From Paractinoplanes durhamensis (GTDB taxonomy: Bacteria > Actinomycetota > Actinomycetes > Mycobacteriales > Micromonosporaceae), in assembly GCF_016862175.1 (NCBI RefSeq), contig NZ_BOML01000059.1, forward strand, positions 186,001-250,000: DNA of 64,000 nucleotides, in the 5' to 3' direction. This document shows, in pieces, positions 27,058 through 35,781 of the stretch (within the stretch, counting starts at the first letter, position 1; each line of letters starts with the position of its first letter). Made by a program: the position numbers and the translations under genes. The notes under the pieces were generated by a model, which saw nothing but the letters and a program-made list of their open reading frames with translations, did no database searches and was not told the origin of the DNA.

Positions 27058-29928
27058 ATGCGACTGCTGTGTCCCACCGTGGTCGGGCGCGGCCCGGAGC
27101 TGGATCTGCTCGACGATCTGCTCTCGGCGACCGTGTCCGGCCGCGGAAACACCGTGTTCCTGACGGCGCCGGCCGGCCTCGGGAAGTCCCGGCTCACCCG
27201 CGAGGCCCAGGCGTACGCGGCCGATCTCGGCATGATCGTGATCCGCGGCCGCGCGGCGCCGTCGGTGCAGTACCGGCCGCTGACCGAGGCACTGCTCGGC
27301 CTTCAGCGGACGGTCGACCTCGCCGAACTCACGCCGTACCGTGCGGCGCTCTCCCGGCTGGTCCCCGGCTGGGGCCCGGACCGGCCGGGCGGCGACAGCC
27401 ATCCGATCCTGCTGGCCGAGGCGGTCCTGCGGGTGCTGAGCGGCGTCGCCAAGGGCCGCGGCTGCCTGCTGATCCTCGAGGACCTGCACGACGCCGACGC
27501 CGACACCATGATGATCGTCGACTACCTGGCCGACAACGTCGCCGACGAGCCGGTCCTGGTGCTGGCCACGACCCGGCCGGAACCGGACATCATGACCATG
27601 GCCTACGCCATGGAACAGCGACATGCCGCGGTCGTACGCCGCATGTCGCCCCTCGACGACCACGCCGTCCGGGCGATGGGCGCGGCGTGCCTCGGGGTGC
27701 CGCCCGCGTCGATCCCGGTCGCCGCGCTGGACCGGATCGTCAACTCCGCGGGCGGCGTCCCGTACTTCGTCGAGGAGCTGCTCACCGGCATGGTCGACGA
27801 CGGCACGCTGGTCCGCGCCGACGACGGCTGGGCCGCCCCCGACGCCGCGGCCGTCGGCGTTCCGGATGCCGTCCGGGCCGCCGTGGTCGCCCGCACCCGG
27901 CGGCTGCCGCCACACGCGCATCGCCTGCTGCTGATGGCCGCCGTCTACGGCCAGCCCTGCCCGGGCGCGCTGCTCGGCGCCGCGGCCGGCCTCGACGAGA
28001 CCACCCTGATCGACGGGCTGCGCACCGCCGTCGAGGTCCAGCTGCTGGTGGTCTCCGCCGGCCACTACACGATCCAGCACGCCCTGGTCGGCGAGGCGCT
28101 GCGCGCGGCGACCCTGCCGGAGGACCTCGCCGTGCTGTCCCGGCTGGCCGCGGCCGCGATCGAGAGAGTCTTTCCCGGTCAGGCCGGCGAGTGGTGCGTG
28201 CTGGCCGGGCGCCTGTGGCAGCAGGGCGGCGACAACGGCCGGGCCGCCGAGCTGTTCCACCGGGCCGCCCGGCGCGCGGCCGAGCAGGACGGCGTCCGCA
28301 CCGCGATCGCCCTGCTCGAACGCGGACTCGAACTGGTCGACGGCGACGCCACCGCCGCCGGGCCGGCCTCCCGGATCGTCGAGGCCCTGCTGGAGATGCT
28401 GGTCGTGGCGGGCGAGGTGACCCGGGCCCGCGAGTTCGCGGCCCGCCTGGATCGGCACGCCACCGGAGAGGAACGGGCCGCCGTGCGTCTCCGGCTGGCC
28501 CGGGCCGCCCTCACCGGCGGCCACCTGGAGGCGAGCCGGCGTGACCTGGCCCGGGCCCGGGCGCTGCTCGGCCCGCAGCAGGACGAGGCCCAGCAGGCGG
28601 CCGTCGACGTGGTCGCGGCCCGGATCGCGGTCACCGACAGCGACGCCGACCGGCTCGCCCGGGCCCGGATGCTGGCCGAACGGGCCCTGCGGACCGCGGA
28701 GCGGCTCCCGCTGCCCGAGATCGCCTGCGAGGCCCTGGCCGTGCTCGGCTCCTGCGCCCGGGTGCACGACCTGGACCGCTCCGACGAGCTGTTCGACCGC
28801 GCGCTCATGCTGTCCGAACAGCACGGCCTCACCCTGTGGCAGATCCGGTTCCTGTTCCAGCTCGGCACCAACGCCGCGATCCAGCGCGCCGACCCGGCCG
28901 GCCTGATCGCCGCCCGGGACACCGCGCTGCGGACCGGCGCCCTGATCACCGCGCTGAACGGCGACGCCGAGCTGTCCGTGCTGTACGTCAGCCGCGGCGA
29001 CTACGAGACCGCGACCCGCTACGCCCGGCGATGCGAACAGTCCGCCCACCGGCTCGGCCTGGCCGACCTCCGCCTGATCGCCCTCGGCCTGCGCATCTGC
29101 GCGGCCGCGCACCAGGGCCGGCGGGACGAGGTCACCGCCCTGCACGCCGAGTACGACCGGCTCGGCGGCCGGCACTGCGGTTTCACCCCCGCGCTGAAAG
29201 GCTTCGGCCTGGCCCTCTGCTCACTCTTGGAAGAGGACCACACCCGGGCGTACGCCGAGATCACCGAGGCCGCCGCCGAGGAGCTGCACCGCCCACCCGA
29301 GTACCTGTCGCTGGTCCACGGACTCCACCTGGCGCTCACCACCGTGGCCGGCGCCGCGGGCCGCCCCGAGTACGACGCGATGGCCGCGTCGGCCCGCGGC
29401 CAGGCCGGCTGGAACCGCCTGTTCATGCTGGTCGCCGGCGCGGTCCTGGCCGGCCGGGACGGCGACGGCGAGCGGGCCGAACGCCTGATGGGCGAGTTCG
29501 ACGAGGTGTCCGAGCCGTACCCCCTGGGCCGGCACCTGGGCCTGCGGCTGGCGGCCGAGGCCGCCGTCACCGACGGCTGGGGCCGGCCCGCACCCTGGCT
29601 CCGGGCCGCCGAACAGCACTTCCACACGGCCGGCAATCCCCGGGTGGCGGACGCCTGCCGCGCGCTGCTCCGCCGCACCGGCGAGACCGTGCCCCAGCGC
29701 CGGCACGGCGTGGCCGCGATCCCGTCGTCGCTGCGCCGGGCCGGCGTCACCGCCCGCGAATACCAGGTGCTCGAGCTGCTGGCTGAGCGCCTGACCAACC
29801 AGGAGATCGGCCGGAAGCTGTTCGTGTCCCCACGCACCGTGGAGACACACGTGGCCCGGCTGCTTTCGAAGACCGGGCTGGCGGACCGTACGGCCCTGGC
29901 CAGACACGCCCACGGAGGACACCTGTGA
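27058..29928 (+). CDS. Large LAL-type LuxR regulator
   Basis: The 956-residue protein has Walker A APAGLGKS, Walker B CLLILEDLHDAD, a long TPR-like central region (about 400-850) and a C-terminal LuxR domain (VTAREYQVLELLAERLTNQEIGRKLFVSPRTVETHVARLL). Start ATG 27058 follows GGGGGG. The family activates genes on binding ATP and an effector, often in antibiotic or sugar clusters. Its stop overlaps the GTG of the next gene by 4 nt, so the regulator and a secreted protein are made together. The effector is unknown. Confidence 0.85.
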   Translation: MRLLCPTVVGRGPELDLLDDLLSATVSGRGNTVFLTAPAGLGKSRLTREAQAYAADLGMIVIRGRAAPSVQYRPLTEALLGLQRTVDLAELTPYRAALSRLVPGWGPDRPGGDSHPILLAEAVLRVLSGVAKGRGCLLILEDLHDADADTMMIVDYLADNVADEPVLVLATTRPEPDIMTMAYAMEQRHAAVVRRMSPLDDHAVRAMGAACLGVPPASIPVAALDRIVNSAGGVPYFVEELLTGMVDDGTLVRADDGWAAPDAAAVGVPDAVRAAVVARTRRLPPHAHRLLLMAAVYGQPCPGALLGAAAGLDETTLIDGLRTAVEVQLLVVSAGHYTIQHALVGEALRAATLPEDLAVLSRLAAAAIERVFPGQAGEWCVLAGRLWQQGGDNGRAAELFHRAARRAAEQDGVRTAIALLERGLELVDGDATAAGPASRIVEALLEMLVVAGEVTRAREFAARLDRHATGEERAAVRLRLARAALTGGHLEASRRDLARARALLGPQQDEAQQAAVDVVAARIAVTDSDADRLARARMLAERALRTAERLPLPEIACEALAVLGSCARVHDLDRSDELFDRALMLSEQHGLTLWQIRFLFQLGTNAAIQRADPAGLIAARDTALRTGALITALNGDAELSVLYVSRGDYETATRYARRCEQSAHRLGLADLRLIALGLRICAAAHQGRRDEVTALHAEYDRLGGRHCGFTPALKGFGLALCSLLEEDHTRAYAEITEAAAEELHRPPEYLSLVHGLHLALTTVAGAAGRPEYDAMAASARGQAGWNRLFMLVAGAVLAGRDGDGERAERLMGEFDEVSEPYPLGRHLGLRLAAEAAVTDGWGRPAPWLRAAEQHFHTAGNPRVADACRALLRRTGETVPQRRHGVAAIPSSLRRAGVTAREYQVLELLAERLTNQEIGRKLFVSPRTVETHVARLLSKTGLADRTALARHAHGGHL

Positions 29929-31106
29929 AATCGGCCCTCGCTTTCGTCCTGGCCGCCACCGTCCCGCTGATCGCCGCGACACCCGCGCACGCCGCGCCGG
30001 TTCCGGCCCGGATCTGGTGGGACGTGACGGCCCCCGCGGCGAAGATCTACGGCGAGCTGCAGGCGGTCAGCGCCCGCTCGTCCACCGACGTGTGGGCGGT
30101 CGGCACCGGCCACCTGGGCGACGACGAGTCGCACGCCCAGGTGAACCACTGGGACGGCATCAGGTGGCAGTCGGTGCCCGAGGTCGCCTCGGAGGCCTGG
30201 GTCGAGCTCAACGGGGTAGGAACCCTGCCGTCCGGCGAGGCCGTCGCGGTCGGCAGCGAGACCGCCGGCGGCCGCACCCTCCCGCTGATCGAGAGCTACG
30301 CGGCCGGCGGCGGCGCGGGCCGGGTGATCCCCGGCCCGATCCCCGCCGACGGAGGCGCGTGGCAGGGCATCGACCTGCGAACGGCCACCGACGGCTGGGC
30401 GGTGGGCACGTCCGGTTCGCAGGTCTCCCAGACCCTGATCGCCCATTGGAACGGCACCGATTGGCAGCAGGTGCCGAGCCCGAGCCCCGGCACGGTGAGC
30501 AGCCGCCTGACCGCCGTGACCGCGGTGGCGGCCGACGACGCGTGGGCGGTGGGCGAGATCCAGAACAAGTCGGACACGAAGCTGGCAAGTTCCCTCCTGC
30601 TGCACTGGGACGGCTCGTCCTGGACCCAGGTGGACGTCCCCGACCCCGGCCTGGTCCGCACCAGGCTGCTGGCCGTGGACGCGGCGGCAGCAGGCGAGTT
30701 GTGGGCGGTGGGCTACACCCAGGACACCCCGTCCGACGACCCCGACCCGGACGAGCTGCAGCAGGGGGTAGCGCTGTACCTGTCCAACGGAACATGGCGG
30801 GTGCTGCGCTCATCCCAGCCAACGGTCACCGAGTTCACCGGCGTGGTAGCGATCGCCCCGAGAGAGGTGGTCCTGGCCAGCTACCTGCTGTTCGCCGGCG
30901 CCGAACACACGAACATCGAGGAGTGGCGAGGATCAGCCTTGGTCCCCGACTGGATCAACCCAGGCACATCGAACAACGAACACATCGGCTCCGCCTTGAC
31001 CGCCATAGCCGCCGAGCCCGACACCGGCCGCCTGTGGTCCGTGGGTTGGCAGGCAAACACCTTCACCGGCCGAGAACAGCCCTACAGCCTGCACTCCACA
31101 ACCTGA
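29925..31106 (+). CDS. Secreted beta-propeller-like protein with WAVG repeats
   Basis: The 393-residue protein begins with a signal peptide (about 1-24, ending ATPAHAAP) at GTG 29925. The mature chain repeats the pattern (D/E)xWAVG ... HWDG(S/T)xWxxV about every 50-60 residues (DVWAVGTGHLG, DGWAVGTSG, DAWAVGEIQ, ELWAVGYTQ, RLWSVGWQ). This is the signature of seven-bladed propeller-like secreted actinobacterial proteins of unknown role. Translational coupling to a LuxR regulator is unusual. Binding of an extracellular ligand is a reasonable guess. Confidence 0.7.
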   Translation: MKSALAFVLAATVPLIAATPAHAAPVPARIWWDVTAPAAKIYGELQAVSARSSTDVWAVGTGHLGDDESHAQVNHWDGIRWQSVPEVASEAWVELNGVGTLPSGEAVAVGSETAGGRTLPLIESYAAGGGAGRVIPGPIPADGGAWQGIDLRTATDGWAVGTSGSQVSQTLIAHWNGTDWQQVPSPSPGTVSSRLTAVTAVAADDAWAVGEIQNKSDTKLASSLLLHWDGSSWTQVDVPDPGLVRTRLLAVDAAAAGELWAVGYTQDTPSDDPDPDELQQGVALYLSNGTWRVLRSSQPTVTEFTGVVAIAPREVVLASYLLFAGAEHTNIEEWRGSALVPDWINPGTSNNEHIGSALTAIAAEPDTGRLWSVGWQANTFTGREQPYSLHSTT

Positions 31107-31134
31107 CCCGCCGCCGGATTGTCGGGGCCGGACG

Positions 31135-31527
31135 TCAAACTCGGCGGACGACCAGCCCCGGCTTCGTCTCGGCGGCAGCTCCCAGCTGCGTGATGTCGTC
31201 CGGGTCGCTGGTGAAGACGATCGCGCCATACGCCAGAGCGACGGTGACCACAGCCGCGTCGACGACATCGCGGGTCCCCGCCTTGCCGCACAGCACGCCG
31301 GCCGCCTTCGCCGTCTCGACGCCGACCGGCACAACCTCGCAGCTGTGCAGGAACCGACCGAGCTGAACCTGCCGCCGGGCATCACGCCAGGCCTGAGCAA
31401 CGACGATGGCGGGAACAAGAAGGCGGCGTCCTTCTTCCACGGCGAGGTGATGGACTATCCACATGCGACGGTTGTCGCGATCGATCGCCAGCAGCGCGCC
31501 CGCGTCGTACACATAGGGGATGTTCAC
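31135..31527 (-). CDS. PIN-domain toxin (VapC-like)
   Basis: The 130-residue protein starts MNIPYVYDAGALLAIDRDNR and ends with the VFTSDPDDI motif. It carries the acidic residues expected of a PIN-domain ribonuclease: Asp in YDAGALLA, Glu/Asp in the middle (RDVVDAAVV) and Asp in TSDPDD. VapC toxins cut tRNA or mRNA when freed from their antitoxin. The GTG start overlaps the antitoxin stop by 4 nt, the classical antitoxin-first order. Confidence 0.85.
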   Translation of the reverse strand: MNIPYVYDAGALLAIDRDNRRMWIVHHLAVEEGRRLLVPAIVVAQAWRDARRQVQLGRFLHSCEVVPVGVETAKAAGVLCGKAGTRDVVDAAVVTVALAYGAIVFTSDPDDITQLGAAAETKPGLVVRRV

Positions 31528-31841
31528 GCGGCGGCCGTGGGTGGCACCCCGAAGGCCTCGGCGTCAGCGGCTGCCATCTCCGCCCGAGCTGCCGCGAGCT
31601 CCTCGCCCGTGAACGCACCGTGCTCTGCCTGCCACTCGGCCACAAGATGCCGGCCCACCCGTCGCCGGAGTTCGCTCTCGGCCGCATTCGCGACCAGCCG
31701 CGAGAGCGGCACGCCGTCCTCCCGCGCCGCCGCGCCAAGAGCCTCGACCAGCTCCTCCGGGAGGGTAACCGTGACCTTCCTAACCGCCATACAAAGACCA
31801 TACACCGATATGGCACCCCGTCGTCGCCGAAGCTTGCTCAT
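31524..31841 (-). CDS. Ribbon-helix-helix-type antitoxin (VapB-like)
   Basis: The protein has 105 residues from ATG 31841, or 88 from ATG 31790. The part after 31790 (MAVRKVTVTLPEELVEAL) is a typical RHH DNA-binding start, and the acidic C-terminal tail would wrap the PIN toxin. The upstream ATG sits 8 nt after a TATAGT -10 box within a palindrome, so leaderless translation from 31841 is possible. Neither start has a good ribosome site. It should repress its own operon through the palindromes at 31849-31865. Confidence 0.75.
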   Translation of the reverse strand: MSKLRRRRGAISVYGLCMAVRKVTVTLPEELVEALGAAAREDGVPLSRLVANAAESELRRRVGRHLVAEWQAEHGAFTGEELAAARAEMAAADAEAFGVPPTAAA

Positions 31842-31848
31842 GTCTAGT

Positions 31849-31865
31849 GACTATAGTCGTACGAC
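31849..31865. promoter_or_regulatory. Overlapping palindromes at the toxin-antitoxin promoter
   Basis: GACTATAGTC (31849-31858) and GTCGTACGAC (31856-31865) are two perfect 10-bp palindromes sharing three bases. The first contains TATAGT, a good -10 box for the antitoxin gene. This fits an autoregulatory site for an RHH dimer pair. Confidence 0.65.
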
Positions 31866-32403
31866 ACGGTAGCGCCACCCCTGGTAGCGAGCAGGCATCT
31901 GCAAACGCGGAATTCCAAACCTTCTCTCGTTGGCGTAACTTCGCGCCAGCTCACGGCTCGCACTGGGCCCCTCGCACTGGCTGATCGTTCAGCAGCGTCC
32001 CGCGCTTGCGACATGCTGCCTGGCGCCCGGGGGCTGTGATGTTCGTTGCGTTCGTGGTGGCCGGACGGGCGGCTTCCAGTCGCCTCCGGGATGTCAGAAG
32101 TGTGCCATGTGCGTCGCGCCCCCTTGAGGGATGACAGAACTTTGACATCGCAGGCCCTTGATCGCTCGCGTATTTCCAGCGCTATTGCGGCCTGGTCGGT
32201 CCGGCGGCTACAGAGTTGGAACACTCAAGAAATGTCAGAGTAATGACTCGCGGTCAATCTGCTCTCACTAGCAACAGCAGCCGGCGGCACGGGGCGGGGA
32301 GTTCGGACGACGGCGGCTCGGCCCTGGAGATCTTCATCCGCACGATCTGCCGTGCCGCGACCCCGGCGTCACGGCCCCTTCAGCAGGAACGGAGTTCTCA
32401 CAT
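31866..32403. other. 538-bp intergenic region upstream of the urea transporter operon
   Basis: I find no convincing gene here. The open frames are arginine- and serine-rich without codon bias. It must hold the promoter of the urt operon. The only structure seen is the pair of imperfect direct repeats at 32088-32153, plus a weaker ATGTCAGAG copy near 32231. Confidence 0.5.
32088..32153. repeat. Two imperfect direct repeats 40 bp apart
   Basis: GGGATGTCAGAAGTGTGCCA (32088) and GGGATGACAGAACTTTGACA (32128) share the frame GGGATG-CAGAA-T-TG-CA. They could be regulator half-sites for the urt promoter or the remnant of an insertion-sequence end. Confidence 0.4.
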
Positions 32404-33696
32404 ATGTTCACCACCAGTAAGCGGATACGCATGGCTACTGGCGCCATCGGGACGACCGTCATCCTCGTGCTCGCCGGCTGTGGCGCCCGAGCCGGCGACG
32501 ACACGGCCGCCGCCGGGGCGTCCGCGGCCGCCAGCTGCGTCGACACCTCCGGCAGCACCATCAAGCTCGGCTTCCTCAACTCCCTTACCGGTGGCATGGC
32601 GATCTCCGAGAAGACCGTCTCCAACGTGCTGCACATGGCCGCCGACGAGATCAACACCAGCGGCGGCATCCTCGGCAAGAAGATCGAGTACGTCCAGGAA
32701 GACGGCGCCACCGACTGGCCCACCTTCGCGGAGAAGACCGAGAAGCTGCTCACCCAGGACTGCGTCGCCGCGATCTTCGGCGGCTGGACCTCGTCCTCAC
32801 GCAAGGCCGTGAAGCCGGTCGTCGAGAAGCTCAACGGCCTCTTCTTCTACCCGGTGCAGTACGAGGGCCTCGAGTCGTCGCCGAACATCTACTACACCGG
32901 CGCGACCACCAACCAGCAGATCATCCCGGCGATGGACTTCCTCGCCTCCAAGGGGGTGAAGAGGCTGTTCCTGGCCGGCAGCGACTACGTCTTCCCCCGC
33001 ACCGCGAACGCGATCATCAAGCTCTACGCGGCCAAGCTCGGCATCCAGATCGTCGGTGAGGAGTACGTACCCCTCGACAAGGACGACTGGACCAGCCAGG
33101 TGGCGAAGATCGTGGCGGCCAAACCCGACTTCATCTTCAACACCATCAACGGCTCGTCGAACGTCGGCTTCATCAAGGCGTACTACGACGCCGGCCTCAC
33201 CCCCGCGAAGACGCCGATCATCTCGGTGTCGATCGCCGAGGAGGAGGCGCCGGCCATGGGCCACGCGGTCACCGGTAACTACGCGTCCTGGAACTACTTC
33301 CAGTCGCTCAAGACCGACACCAACCCGAAGTTCATCCAGAGCTGGAAGGCCTACCCGAACAGCAGCGGCGTCACCTCCGACCCGATGGAGGCCGCCTACA
33401 TCTCGCTGTACCTGTACAAGTCCCTCGTCGAGGCGGCCGGCTCGTTCGACGTCAACGCGGTGAACGCCGCGGCGAAGACGCACACCATCACGTTCGACGC
33501 GCCGGAGGGCAAGGTCACGCTCAACGGCAAGAACCACCACATCTCCAAGCCGGGTCACATCGGCCAGATCAACGCCGACAACCAGTTCGACATCGTCTGG
33601 GCCTCCGACAAGTTCATCGAGCCGGACCCGTACCTCGAGGGCTACGACTGGTTCCCGGCGGACATCCGCAAGCAGCTCGTGGGTGCAGCGGGCTGA
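32404..33696 (+). CDS. urtA: Urea ABC transporter substrate-binding lipoprotein
   Basis: The 430-residue binding protein has a lipoprotein signal with lipobox VLAGC (Cys about residue 26). Its periplasmic-binding-type fold starts IKLGFLNSLTGGMAISEKTV. The sequence GWTSSSRKAVKPVVEKLNGLFFYPVQYEGLE is highly typical of UrtA. It captures urea or short amides at the cell surface for the UrtBC channel. It is the first gene of urtABCDE. A strong hairpin after it probably raises its level over the other subunits. Confidence 0.92.
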   Translation: MFTTSKRIRMATGAIGTTVILVLAGCGARAGDDTAAAGASAAASCVDTSGSTIKLGFLNSLTGGMAISEKTVSNVLHMAADEINTSGGILGKKIEYVQEDGATDWPTFAEKTEKLLTQDCVAAIFGGWTSSSRKAVKPVVEKLNGLFFYPVQYEGLESSPNIYYTGATTNQQIIPAMDFLASKGVKRLFLAGSDYVFPRTANAIIKLYAAKLGIQIVGEEYVPLDKDDWTSQVAKIVAAKPDFIFNTINGSSNVGFIKAYYDAGLTPAKTPIISVSIAEEEAPAMGHAVTGNYASWNYFQSLKTDTNPKFIQSWKAYPNSSGVTSDPMEAAYISLYLYKSLVEAAGSFDVNAVNAAAKTHTITFDAPEGKVTLNGKNHHISKPGHIGQINADNQFDIVWASDKFIEPDPYLEGYDWFPADIRKQLVGAAG

Positions 33697-33716
33697 TCGC
33701 CCTACCCCGCACGGAT

Positions 33717-33750
33717 GCGGGGTGCGTGTCGCCGACGGCACGCACCCCGC
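33717..33750 (+). promoter_or_regulatory. 12-bp hairpin between urtA and urtB
   Basis: GCGGGGTGCGTG (33717-33728) pairs perfectly with CACGCACCCCGC (33739-33750). A competing stem, CCCCGC (33705-33710) with GCGGGG (33717-33722), could form instead. The hairpin probably protects urtA mRNA or partly ends transcription, as is common after binding-protein genes. Confidence 0.6.
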
Positions 33751-33787
33751 GCACCCGGATCCCGAATCGCACAGAGAGCGATAGCAC

Positions 33788-34672
33788 GTGGACGCACTGA
33801 TCCCACAGCTGCTCAACGGCAGCGCACAAGGTGCGCTGCTCCTACTGGCCGCGCTCGGCCTCTCGCTCACGTTCGGCCAGATGGGCGTGATCAACATGGC
33901 CCACGGCGAGTTCCTCATGATCGGCGCCTTCAACGCCTACCTCGTCCAGCAGGTCATCACCTCCAGCGACCTGTCGATCCCGGTCGCGCTGCCGGTCGCG
34001 TTCGTGGTCGCCGGCCTGTTCGGCCTCCTGCTGGAGGTCACCATCATCCGATGGATGTACCGCAGGCCCCTCGACACGCTGCTCGTCACGGTCGGTGTCA
34101 GCCTGATCCTGCAGCAGGCGGCACTGCAGATCTTCCCGTCCCAGGGCGTCCCGGTGGAGAAACCCAGCTGGCTCGACGGGCAGCTGAACGTCCTCGGCTA
34201 CGAATGGCCGCTGCGGCAGCTGTTCACCATCGTGCTCGCGGCCGTCTGCGTCGCCGCGCTGTCGGCCTGGCTGAAGTACACCGCGTTCGGCCGCCGCATC
34301 CGGGCGACCGTGCACAACCGGGACCTCGCCGAGACCTCGGGCATCTCCACCCGCACCATCGACCGCCTCACCTTCTTCGTCGGGTCGGGTCTGGCCGGGG
34401 TCGCCGGCGTGGCCGCGTCGCTCATCGGCGGCACCAACTCCCAGATGGGCGCGCAGTACATCATCCCGGCCTTCCTCGTCGTCGCCGCCGGTGGCATCGG
34501 CCAGCTCAAGGGCACCATCATCGCCGCGTGGGCGGTGGGTGTCGCCCTCTCGTGCTTCGCCTACTGGACGACCGGCAGCTTCGCGCAGGTGCTCGCCTTC
34601 ATCCTCGTGATCGTCTTCCTGCAGGTACGCCCGCAGGGCCTGTTCACGGTGCGAACCAGGAGTCTGGCATGA
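33788..34672 (+). CDS. urtB: Urea ABC transporter permease
   Basis: The 294-residue LivH-type membrane protein has about eight helices and the family phrase LTFGQMGVINMAHGEFLMIGAF. It starts at GTG 33788 and overlaps urtC by 4 nt. With UrtC it forms the channel for urea. The sequence FGRRIRATVHNRDLAETSGIST is the cytoplasmic loop that contacts the ATPase. At 294 residues it lacks the long N-terminal extension seen in some UrtB proteins. Confidence 0.9.
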   Translation: MDALIPQLLNGSAQGALLLLAALGLSLTFGQMGVINMAHGEFLMIGAFNAYLVQQVITSSDLSIPVALPVAFVVAGLFGLLLEVTIIRWMYRRPLDTLLVTVGVSLILQQAALQIFPSQGVPVEKPSWLDGQLNVLGYEWPLRQLFTIVLAAVCVAALSAWLKYTAFGRRIRATVHNRDLAETSGISTRTIDRLTFFVGSGLAGVAGVAASLIGGTNSQMGAQYIIPAFLVVAAGGIGQLKGTIIAAWAVGVALSCFAYWTTGSFAQVLAFILVIVFLQVRPQGLFTVRTRSLA

Positions 34673-35781
34673 CCAAGCTGAAGCCATGGCCCTCCCTCAG
34701 AGGTATCGCAGGACTCGGCGGCATCGCGGTGTTCGCCGTCCTGCTCCTCGCGGTCGCCCCCGTCGTACTCTCCGATCACTGGATCAACAACCTCGGCAAG
34801 TACTGCTGCTGGGCCATCGCCGCCGTCGGCATCGGACTCGCGTGGGGCCGGGGCGGGATGCTGGTGATGGGGCAGGGGGTGTTCTTCGCCCTCGGCGCCT
34901 ACGCGATGGCTATGCACCTCACGCTGGAGACCGCCGGTGACCGGGTCCCGGGGTTCATGGTGCTCTACGACCCGCTCGCGCCGCTCCCGGTGTTCTGGGA
35001 GCCGTTCCGCAGCGCCGGGTTCACCCTGCTGGCGATCGTGCTGCTTCCGGTGATCGTGGCCGGCATCCTCGGCTACGCGCTGTTCAAGCGCCGGGTGAAG
35101 GGCGCGTATTTCGCGATCCTGACGCAGGCGCTCGCCGTCGCGCTGGCCACCCTGATCAGCTCCACGATCCGCGAGACCGGCGGCGACACCGGGCTCAGCG
35201 ACTTCAAGTTCTTCTTCGGCTTCGTGCTGAACGACCCGGCGAACAAGGTCATGGTGTACAGCATCGCGGCCGCGCTGCTCATCGTGTGCCTGCTCGCGGT
35301 GTGGCAGTTCTACCGCAGCCGCTTCGGCGAGCTCCTGGTCGCCACCCGGGACGCCGAGGAGCGCGTGCGTTTCCTCGGCTACGACCCGGCCAACGTCAAG
35401 CTCGTCGCCTTCGTCGTCTCCGCGCTGATGGCAAGCATCGGCGGAGCGATGTTCGTGCCCATCGTCGGCATCATCACCCCGGCCGAGATCGGCGCCGCCG
35501 CCTCGATCCTCATGATCGCGGGCGTTGCCTTCGGCGGCCGGGCGTCGCTCTTCGGCCCCGCGCTCGGCGCGATGGCGGTCGGATGGGGGCAGTCGAGTCT
35601 CGGCTCGACCTGGCCCGACGGCTGGACCTACATCCTCGGTCTGCTGTTCGTCGTCGTCATCCTCCTCCTGCCGAACGGACTGTCGTCGCTGCCGGCCAGG
35701 TTCGCGGCGATACGCCGGCGCCCGGCCGAACAGCCCACCCCGGCGATCGTCGTCGCCGAGCTTGAGGAGGTGCGATCGTGA
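34669..35781 (+). CDS. urtC: Urea ABC transporter permease
   Basis: The 370-residue LivM-type permease has about nine helices. It includes GLAWGRGGMLVMGQGVFFALGAYAMAMHL and the coupling region VATRDAEERVRFLGYDPANVKL, as in UrtC. The true start is ATG 34669, which overlaps the urtB stop; the longer open frame upstream is a shadow. A Pro-rich cytoplasmic tail ends the protein. It is the partner of UrtB. Confidence 0.9.
   Translation: MTKLKPWPSLRGIAGLGGIAVFAVLLLAVAPVVLSDHWINNLGKYCCWAIAAVGIGLAWGRGGMLVMGQGVFFALGAYAMAMHLTLETAGDRVPGFMVLYDPLAPLPVFWEPFRSAGFTLLAIVLLPVIVAGILGYALFKRRVKGAYFAILTQALAVALATLISSTIRETGGDTGLSDFKFFFGFVLNDPANKVMVYSIAAALLIVCLLAVWQFYRSRFGELLVATRDAEERVRFLGYDPANVKLVAFVVSALMASIGGAMFVPIVGIITPAEIGAAASILMIAGVAFGGRASLFGPALGAMAVGWGQSSLGSTWPDGWTYILGLLFVVVILLLPNGLSSLPARFAAIRRRPAEQPTPAIVVAELEEVRS

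Noticed and set aside
27013..29175. 720-codon minus-strand frame
   Set aside because: Antisense to the LAL regulator, whose Walker and LuxR motifs are on the plus strand.
31844..32224. 126-codon minus-strand frame upstream of the antitoxin
   Set aside because: Lies over the palindromic operator, with no domain and no codon bias.
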